Shown here in pieces: positions 1-5,188 of a DNA stretch of 7,647 bases. Location: contig JAITJA010000132.1 of assembly GCA_031279175.1 (NCBI GenBank), forward strand, positions 1 through 7,647. Direction: 5' to 3'. How positions within the stretch are numbered: position 1 is the first letter of the stretch; every line of letters begins with the position of its first letter. A program made the translations under genes and the position numbers. Under the pieces are notes generated by a model. The model was not told the origin of the DNA, did not search any database, and saw only the letters and a program-made list of their open reading frames with translations. This stretch comes from Odoribacteraceae bacterium. GTDB taxonomy: Bacteria > Bacteroidota > Bacteroidia > Bacteroidales > Marinifilaceae.

Positions 1-123
1 GAAAGTCTCCTGCACGCGTGCAACAAGGTTTCCCCCCGGGGGAAAGTCTCTCGCGCCCGTGCAACAAGGTTTCCCCCCGGGGGAAAGTCTCCTGCACGCG
101 CGCGACAGGGTTTCCCCCCGGCG
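1..123. repeat. 41-bp tandem repeat, three copies
   Basis: Three consecutive units begin at 1, 42 and 83, each opening with GAAAGTCTC and closing with GGTTTCCCCCCGG. The period is exactly 41 bp. At the unit junctions the end of one copy and the start of the next form a near-perfect palindrome, TTTCCCCC-C-GGGGGAAA (29-45 for the first junction). Unit 1 also holds a perfect 12-bp palindrome TGCACGCGTGCA at 11-22, which is degenerate in units 2 and 3. The array probably continues to the left of the window, because unit 1 starts at base 1. An open frame runs through the array but its codons only follow the repeat, so it is not treated as a gene. Confidence 0.93.
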
Positions 124-344
124 AGGTATATAATAAGGAGTCTTCCCCCGTCAACCGTCATCGCGCGCGAAGGCAAGCGGGGTACGCGTGGTGGATATCG
201 AGAAGACAAGCGATATGTCCCGTTCCCGCGTTGCTATCATAAATTTCATATGCCATGCAAACCCGCTACTGGTCGGGTAGCGCGCGCGCGTTAACGTCAT
301 GTCGTTGCCGCGCGGTTTCATTTATCACGTGAAAATCCCCTTCT
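124..344. other. Intergenic region with small inverted repeats
   Basis: No convincing gene is seen here. Visible structure: an inverted repeat ATATCG (195-200) / CGATAT (211-216) with a 10-nt spacer; a 6-bp stem CGCTAC (264-269) / GTAGCG (277-282) with a 7-nt loop; and an alternating GC run at 280-290. A sequence at 329-340, GTGAAAATCCCC, resembles a degenerate copy of the GTGAAAGTCCCC unit of the array at the right end of the window. The stems have no T-tract, so they are not called as terminators. Confidence 0.5.
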
Positions 345-368
345 CTACATCCCTTGTAGCTTTTTTTT
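345..368 (+). terminator. Weak intrinsic terminator candidate
   Basis: A 5-bp stem CTACA (345-349) / TGTAG (355-359) with loop TCCCT is followed by C and then eight T (361-368). The T-run suits an intrinsic terminator for transcription arriving from the left, upstream of the operon promoter. The stem is short and AT-containing, so it may be weak or fortuitous. Confidence 0.35.
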
Positions 369-403
369 CTCTTTCACTTACAGGGATTGTCCCGGTTATT
401 TTC

Positions 404-432
404 CCGTGAAAGCTTTTTTATTACCGTGAAAG
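404..432 (+). repeat. Paired CCGTGAAAG motif, 20-bp spacing
   Basis: The 9-mer CCGTGAAAG occurs at 404-412 and again at 424-432, a 20-bp period. The first copy lies just upstream of the T-rich -33 region and the second sits between it and the -7 box. The same 9-mer recurs three times, at a 21-bp period, in the array at 7585-7635. Whether it is a protein-binding site or a remnant of a spreading intergenic repeat cannot be told from one locus. Confidence 0.8.
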
Positions 433-443
433 CACTACTTTTG
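414..443 (+). promoter_or_regulatory. Bacteroidota-type promoter of the operon
   Basis: TACTTTTG at 436-443 is a perfect match to the Bacteroidota -7 consensus TAnnTTTG. A T-run at 414-419 lies about 18 nt upstream, where the looser -33 TTTG element is expected. Transcription would start near 449-452, immediately before the 5' edge of the riboswitch aptamer, which independently supports the call. The two CCGTGAAAG motifs are interleaved with this promoter. Confidence 0.75.
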
Positions 444-450
444 CCGTCGC

Positions 451-660
451 AATGGTTTCCGGGCAAGGCCGTCCCTCGTGGCGGTCGCGAAGGATATAAT
501 AGGGAATGCCGCGCGAATCGGCAACAGTAACCGCTGCTGTATGTTTCTGCCCCGCGAGCGAGGGTAAAATATCCTGGAAAAATGTCACTGGTGACGCTGT
601 CGCCGGGAAGGCTCCAGGAGAGAAACGAGTCAGAAGACCTGCCAGTGCGCGAGGATTTTA
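451..660 (+). promoter_or_regulatory. Cobalamin riboswitch (RF00174-like)
   Basis: This leader RNA senses cobalamin and should reduce expression of the downstream operon when B12 is plentiful. The conserved parts appear in the correct order: the 5' GGTTTCC strand (454-460); GGGAAT (502-507) with the GCCG/CGGC helix (508-511 with 519-522); the core AACAGTAACCGCTGCTGTA around 523-541, in the form usual for Bacteroidota; a helix TCCTGG (572-577) with CCAGGA (614-619); GGGAAGG (605-611); and the B12 box AGTCAGAAGACCTGCC (628-643), close to consensus. A reverse-strand open frame crosses it but is not a gene. The identity is firm; the exact ends, particularly the outer P1 helix, are approximate. 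Confidence 0.93.
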
Positions 661-791
661 CTTGCCTACGGTTCATGGGTGGTAGCCAGATCGATGTTTT
701 CCATTTATTCATTCCCGGGATTCTCCCGCCTGTACATCGCGAGCTGTAAAATCTGAAAAAGTGAAGTTTAATTTTTACAGTATTATAACGT
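661..791 (+). promoter_or_regulatory. Putative riboswitch expression platform in the leader
   Basis: Between the aptamer and the first start codon lie nested complementary segments. CGATGT (692-697) can pair with ACATCG (734-739), enclosing a small hairpin CGGGA (716-720) / TCCCG (724-728). A separate hairpin, CTGTAAAA (744-751) / TTTTACAG (773-780), ends 11 nt before the first ATG and could mask the ribosome-entry region. No stem is followed by a convincing T-tract, so control at translation initiation seems more likely than termination. This is a reading of complementarity only; no folding energies were computed. Confidence 0.45.
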
Positions 792-1397
792 ATGTCAGGA
801 AAAACTAATCACTTCCGGTTTGGTATTATCAGCATGATAATCCTTCTCGCGGCCGCCAGCCGCCTGCTTCCTCACCCGCCGAATGTCGCGCCTGTTGGAG
901 GGATGGCCCTCTTTGGCGCGGCCTATTACGGGCAACGCTACTGGGCCTTTCTCGCGCCTGTCGCGGCCATGTGGATAAGCGATCTCGTGTTAAACAACGC
1001 GATCTACGGGCAATACTTCGATCATTTCGTTTGGTTTCACGGCGGGATGCTCTTCACGTACGGCGCCTTCGCGCTCATCGTGTTACTGGGCACGCGCTTG
1101 CTATCGCGGGTCTCGCTTCCTCGCCTGGTATTTGCCGTTCCGTGCGCGTCGGTCATCTTCTTCCTCGTGTCGAACCTTGGCGTATGGCTCACCTCGGGCC
1201 TTTACCCGCCCACGGCCAGTGGTCTACAGCTTTGCCTCGTTGCCGGCGTACCCTTCTTCTGGAACACGCTGGCCGGGGACGCGCTATACTCGTCCGTGAT
1301 GTTCGGGCTATTCGAGTGGAGTGCTCGTCGCTTCCCCGCGTTAAGACCAACCCTTTCCCTTGCTAGAAAACAACAACCTTATATTACCAAGAGATGA
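792..1397 (+). CDS. DUF6580-type membrane protein, putative transport protein
   Basis: A 201-residue polytopic inner-membrane protein with about five or six hydrophobic segments, near residues 10-26, 33-47, 51-68, 85-104, 112-133 and 150-174. Motifs match what I recall of the DUF6580 family: R24 followed by PHPPN (27-31), then APVGGMALFG (33-42), SD at 63-64, SNLGVW (127-132), YP (138-139) and PFFWNTLAGDALYS (154-167). Family members are small integral membrane proteins sometimes annotated as putative transport proteins and resembling ECF S components; the substrate is not established. As first gene after a cobalamin riboswitch, a role in corrinoid or precursor transport across the inner membrane is inferred. 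The ATG is well supported, because an in-frame TAA lies at 786-788. The TGA overlaps the next start as ATGA, suggesting translational coupling. No energising ECF components are encoded here. Confidence 0.93.
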   Translation: MSGKTNHFRFGIISMIILLAAASRLLPHPPNVAPVGGMALFGAAYYGQRYWAFLAPVAAMWISDLVLNNAIYGQYFDHFVWFHGGMLFTYGAFALIVLLGTRLLSRVSLPRLVFAVPCASVIFFLVSNLGVWLTSGLYPPTASGLQLCLVAGVPFFWNTLAGDALYSSVMFGLFEWSARRFPALRPTLSLARKQQPYITKR

Positions 1398-3070
1398 ATT
1401 ACTTGAAAGAAACCCGGCACGTCCTGCCGCTATTCGCGTTACTACTCCTCTCGTGTTGCACCGACGATAAAGCGCCGCGTGTAGACCCGTCATCGCCCGT
1501 CATCGCGTTCGTCCCGGAAGAGCGGGAACACCTTGTTAAGGTAGGCGACAGCATCTCGTTACTTGCCGTGGTCGACAACGCCACGCGGCCCGTCTTCTCG
1601 TGGAAGAGAGACGGGAAGATTGTCTCCACCGAAAGGGCCTACACCTTCATCGCCGGGAGCCCGGGGGACTATTTCGTGAACTTTCGCGTCGACGCGGAGA
1701 ACGGGTCGGCAGAGGAACAACTGAAAATCACGGCAGCCGAGAACGTGCCTCCCCGCGTCGTGTTGCCTTCCGCCGCGGTTGCCTTCGTTGGCGTCGACAA
1801 GATCTTCGTTGCCGAGGCCGAGAACGCCGGGGGGGCCACCTATGCCTGGCGATTAGACGGCAAGCTCGTGAGCGAGGACAGCACCTACACCTTTCACCAG
1901 ACGGTCATCAAGCCCTACGCGCTCACGTTGAAGGTGACCACCGACAACGGGCAAGACCTGAAGAAGATCGCCGTCACCCTCCTGCCCGAGCAGCTCCCCG
2001 AGCTCTTCTTCGACAACGGGCGTTACCGTTCACCGGCCAACGCGAGCGAGCCGCGGACGATGACCGTGCCCCTTGGCAAGAGCCTCGTCTTGTCGCCAGT
2101 GATCCTCAACATCCCGAATCCCGTCTCCTTCTCGTGGAAGGTCGATGGCGCGACGCGGGCGGAAACCAGCGAGTACTTCACCTTCACGCCGACCGCCGAG
2201 GGCGCGTATCGCGTCACCGTCAGCGAGCAAGGCAGCGGCGCGACGGCGGAAGTCGCGGTGACATGCACCCCTCCCGAGGAGACCTACCGCCGCTCCGGGA
2301 AAAACCGTTACGCCACGACAGCCTTCTACTACATGCCCGCCCCCGGACAATTCGTCAACAGTATCTCCACCACGCCCCCCACGACCCCCGCCGCGGCGCT
2401 CGCGGAGCTCCAAAAGTGGTGTGGTAAAGAGGGAAGTTACTTCCACGTCGGTGCTTTCGGTGGTTACTACATCGTGGGCTTCGACCACAGCGTCGAGAAC
2501 AAACCGGGCGTCCCCGACATCGGCATCGCCGGGAATCCATTCGCCGGGTGGTGCGAGTCTGGAATCGTCTGGGTCATGCAGGACGAAAACGGCAACGGGC
2601 TACCGGACGACACGTGGTACGAGTTAAAAGGCAGCGAAACCGGAAAGCCCGATACCAAACAGCGTTACGCCCTCACCTATTACAAGCCCGCCGCCTCCAA
2701 CCTGCCCGTCCTCTGGATGGACAACATGGGGCGAACAGGCTCTGTCAACCGCGTCGGCGTATACCCCGCGTATATCAACGAGAGCTACTACACCCTCGTC
2801 GGCACGTGCCTGAACTCGACCTTCGGCGTCGAATCCGGGTTAGAGACGTCCAAGTGTTACGCCTGGGGGTACGTCGATAGCATCAACAGCAGCGCCGAAC
2901 GTCCCGCCAGCGGACAGTTCTGGATTGAAGACGCCGTGCACGTCGACGGCTCGCCGGCAAACTTAAAGTACATTGACTTCGTGAAAGTCCACACGGCCGT
3001 GAACGCGCAAGGCGTCGCCGTCGGGGAGATCTCCACGGAGTCATACATCCCCACTGATTTGAACTTCTAA
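1394..3070 (+). CDS. PKD-like surface lipoprotein, B12-regulated
   Basis: A 558-residue lipoprotein. The signal peptide ends in LLLLSCC (cysteine 21 or 22), followed by TDDK, an acidic stretch like the surface-export signal of Bacteroidota lipoproteins. Three PKD/Ig-like beta domains follow, at roughly 33-116, 118-197 and 201-294. Each has a W-x-x-DG core (W70, W152, W248) and a later YTF-type strand. Residues about 295-558 form a different domain with motifs HVGAFGGYYIVGFDHS and FAGWCESGIVWVMQ and an acidic loop DENGNGLPDD (397-406) that looks like a calcium-binding loop. The same architecture is often annotated just as 'cell surface protein' in Bacteroidota, and I recall it near B12 uptake genes. 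The inferred role is corrinoid capture or adhesion at the cell surface; the ligand is unknown. It overlaps the preceding gene by 4 bp and ends 12 bp before the next. Confidence 0.95.
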   Translation: MNYLKETRHVLPLFALLLLSCCTDDKAPRVDPSSPVIAFVPEEREHLVKVGDSISLLAVVDNATRPVFSWKRDGKIVSTERAYTFIAGSPGDYFVNFRVDAENGSAEEQLKITAAENVPPRVVLPSAAVAFVGVDKIFVAEAENAGGATYAWRLDGKLVSEDSTYTFHQTVIKPYALTLKVTTDNGQDLKKIAVTLLPEQLPELFFDNGRYRSPANASEPRTMTVPLGKSLVLSPVILNIPNPVSFSWKVDGATRAETSEYFTFTPTAEGAYRVTVSEQGSGATAEVAVTCTPPEETYRRSGKNRYATTAFYYMPAPGQFVNSISTTPPTTPAAALAELQKWCGKEGSYFHVGAFGGYYIVGFDHSVENKPGVPDIGIAGNPFAGWCESGIVWVMQDENGNGLPDDTWYELKGSETGKPDTKQRYALTYYKPAASNLPVLWMDNMGRTGSVNRVGVYPAYINESYYTLVGTCLNSTFGVESGLETSKCYAWGYVDSINSSAERPASGQFWIEDAVHVDGSPANLKYIDFVKVHTAVNAQGVAVGEISTESYIPTDLNF

Positions 3071-3082
3071 CACGAGATACAC

Positions 3083-5176
3083 ATGAACAGATTCCTATTG
3101 CTATTACAGGCGATCCCCTTTCTCCTGGTCGCCTGCAACGAGGTAGACGAGCCGTTCAAGGGAACGGATAACTATATCACCGCCTTTGCCCTCCGGCAGG
3201 GGGAGACGCTCCTTGACGCCTCCATCACCGGAGACCTGATCACCCTTGTCGCGCCGGAGGGCCTCTCGCTAAACATGGCAACAGCCATCGTGAAGATCAG
3301 CGAGAACGCCTCCATCTTCCCGGATCCCTCCGCCATTGACGGGTGGGAAGAAGAGCGACTATTCGTCGTCACCGCCCGCGACGGCAAGCAAAAAACATAC
3401 AAGTACACCGTCGAGCGCCAGGGCAAGGTACACGTCGGCGCGATCTTCCTCCGCACCCAGGCCGATGTTGACGCCTTCGGGACCTCGGGAATCACCTTCC
3501 TCGAGGGAAACCTCACCATCGGCAACGCGTCGGGAGCGGACTCCATCACGTCGCTGGCGCCGCTGGCAGACCTGAAGGACGTCGTCTATAACCTCACCCT
3601 CAATCCCACCATCGCCGTGACCGCCCTCGAGGGCCTGGGCAACCTGCGAAGCGTCGGCGGGACGTTACAGGTCGGGGTACTACCGCGTGTCGACCTCTTC
3701 TCGCTACCTTCACTGCAACGAGCCGGTAGTATCAATATCAACAACACTACCGCCGTCATCATCGACTTGCCCGCGCTTGTCGAGGTCTCTAAAACCCTTT
3801 ACCTGAACTGCCCCCTCTACCAGCTACAACTGCCACTCCTGGAGCGGGCCGGCGCGTTGACACTCACCACCACCAGCACCAGAAGCACCTCCGTCATCGA
3901 CGAGATCTCGCTACCGGCCCTCGAGCAAGTACGCGAGGCAATCAACATCACCTATCTCCCGTCGCTATCCAAGGTCAGGCTACCGGGACTGAAAACCGCC
4001 GGCAGTATCTCGTGCAGCACGCTGGCCAGCGCCACGTTCTTCTACCTCCCATCGCTCGAGGAAGTCACCGGGACGCTCTCCTTCTCCTCGCTCGCCTCCT
4101 TGCCGGAGTTAGAACTCCCGGCCTTATCCCGCGCCGGGAGCCTCTTCATCGACTGCGCGTCGCTCGGCGCGCTCTCCTTCCCCCGCCTGGAGCGGGTAAA
4201 CACGCTCACCGCGCGCAACCTCCTCGTCAACGATCTTGACGGGTTCAGCTCCTTGCAAGAAGTCGGGGACATCATCTTCTACAACCTGCCGCTACTGGAC
4301 AAGATCGCCTTCCCCCCATCGTTGCACCGCGTCAACCTGCTCGACATCGACTACAGGGCCACCAAGGCGACCCTCGCCTCTATCAACGTCAAGGGAATAA
4401 ACATGGGAATGCTCTACCTGAGGGGTGAGGCCACGCGCGCGAGGATCGCGGGCGACGAACGCTTCCCCGGAACGCTAAAAATATACCCCTACAACGCCAG
4501 TGACATTGCCAACATCACCTTCCCCGCGCTCGAGGGAATCACCGAGATCGATTCAATCTACCTCACCTCCATGGGCATGTTAGATATAAACATCGCCGGC
4601 ATCCGCAAAGTCAACAAGGGCCTCTACATGCAAAGCGCGGCCAGCGCACCGAGAACCTTCTCCCTTCCCGACATCGTCGAGATCGGCGGTAGCCTCACCA
4701 TCGCGTTCACCGCCATGAGCGCGTCGACGACCTTCACCTCCCTCTCCCTCGACAAGCTCGAACGCGTCGGCGGCGACTTCTCCTTCACCGCCCACAGGGG
4801 ATCGTTAGACACGCTCGCCTGCCCCGCGTTAACGACCGTCGGGGGGAATCTCAACATCAGCACCTGTTACGACTACTCCACCTACCGCGGGTTGTCCGTG
4901 CTCGATTTCAGGAGCCTGGCAACCATCGGCGGAAAGATGACCATACACTCCGGGAATACCTCCAGGAATAACACGCGCCTGGCTAACCTCAACGGTTTCG
5001 CCGCGCTCGCCAGCGTGAAAGCAATCGAAATCTCACGGCAAGGAGCGCTCGCGGACTATAACGGGTTGAAAAAAGCATTCGCCGCGCTCCCCTCGCTCGA
5101 AGGATGGACGCTATCCAACAACGCCTATAACCCCTCCGTCGAGGACCTGCAAGCCGGGAAATGGACAAAACAATAA
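3083..5176 (+). CDS. DUF5018-like / leucine-rich repeat lipoprotein, paralogue A
   Basis: A 697-residue lipoprotein with lipobox LVAC (cysteine 18) followed by NEVDE, acidic as expected for surface export. Residues about 29-112 form a DUF5018-like beta domain (ITAF..., VKISENASIFPDPSAI, then TARDGKQKTYKYTVER). From about 115 the protein is receptor-L-domain-like: a leading segment EGNLTIGNASGADSITSLAPL and then about 18 repeats of roughly 20-25 residues on the pattern LPxLxxVGxLxI. The repeats are interrupted near 438-463 by GINMGMLYLRG and GDERFPG, a segment shared with the next gene. The C-terminus carries SNNAYNPSVEDLQAGKW. Such solenoids usually bind proteins, glycans or other ligands; no ligand is known here. 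The 12-bp gaps on both sides indicate one operon under the riboswitch. Confidence 0.94.
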   Translation: MNRFLLLLQAIPFLLVACNEVDEPFKGTDNYITAFALRQGETLLDASITGDLITLVAPEGLSLNMATAIVKISENASIFPDPSAIDGWEEERLFVVTARDGKQKTYKYTVERQGKVHVGAIFLRTQADVDAFGTSGITFLEGNLTIGNASGADSITSLAPLADLKDVVYNLTLNPTIAVTALEGLGNLRSVGGTLQVGVLPRVDLFSLPSLQRAGSININNTTAVIIDLPALVEVSKTLYLNCPLYQLQLPLLERAGALTLTTTSTRSTSVIDEISLPALEQVREAINITYLPSLSKVRLPGLKTAGSISCSTLASATFFYLPSLEEVTGTLSFSSLASLPELELPALSRAGSLFIDCASLGALSFPRLERVNTLTARNLLVNDLDGFSSLQEVGDIIFYNLPLLDKIAFPPSLHRVNLLDIDYRATKATLASINVKGINMGMLYLRGEATRARIAGDERFPGTLKIYPYNASDIANITFPALEGITEIDSIYLTSMGMLDINIAGIRKVNKGLYMQSAASAPRTFSLPDIVEIGGSLTIAFTAMSASTTFTSLSLDKLERVGGDFSFTAHRGSLDTLACPALTTVGGNLNISTCYDYSTYRGLSVLDFRSLATIGGKMTIHSGNTSRNNTRLANLNGFAALASVKAIEISRQGALADYNGLKKAFAALPSLEGWTLSNNAYNPSVEDLQAGKWTKQ

Positions 5177-5188
5177 AATAACGCGAAC

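Noticed and set aside
1..123. Left tandem repeats as a CRISPR array
   Set aside because: The units are contiguous 41-bp copies that are similar along their whole length, with no unique spacers between constant repeats and no cas genes nearby.
18..242. Plus-strand open frame of 74 codons
   Set aside because: It runs through the 41-bp tandem repeats and intergenic DNA, and its product has repeat-driven, low-complexity sequence with no recognisable family.
280..290. Alternating GC run as a functional Z-DNA element
   Set aside because: It is only 11 nt in a GC-rich background, so chance is an adequate explanation.
374..712. Minus-strand open frame of 112 codons
   Set aside because: It lies over the promoter and the cobalamin riboswitch on the opposite strand. 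The conserved RNA elements explain the sequence and the protein resembles nothing known.
1600..2427. Plus-strand frame of 275 codons inside the PKD lipoprotein gene
   Set aside because: It is extremely rich in arginine, glycine and alanine, typical of an out-of-frame reading of GC-rich coding DNA. The overlapping frame has a signal peptide and clear domains.
2030..2488. Minus-strand open frames inside the operon genes
   Set aside because: These and similar antisense frames across 3172-7567 follow from the GC-rich codon bias of the sense genes; none shows a signal peptide or a recognisable domain.
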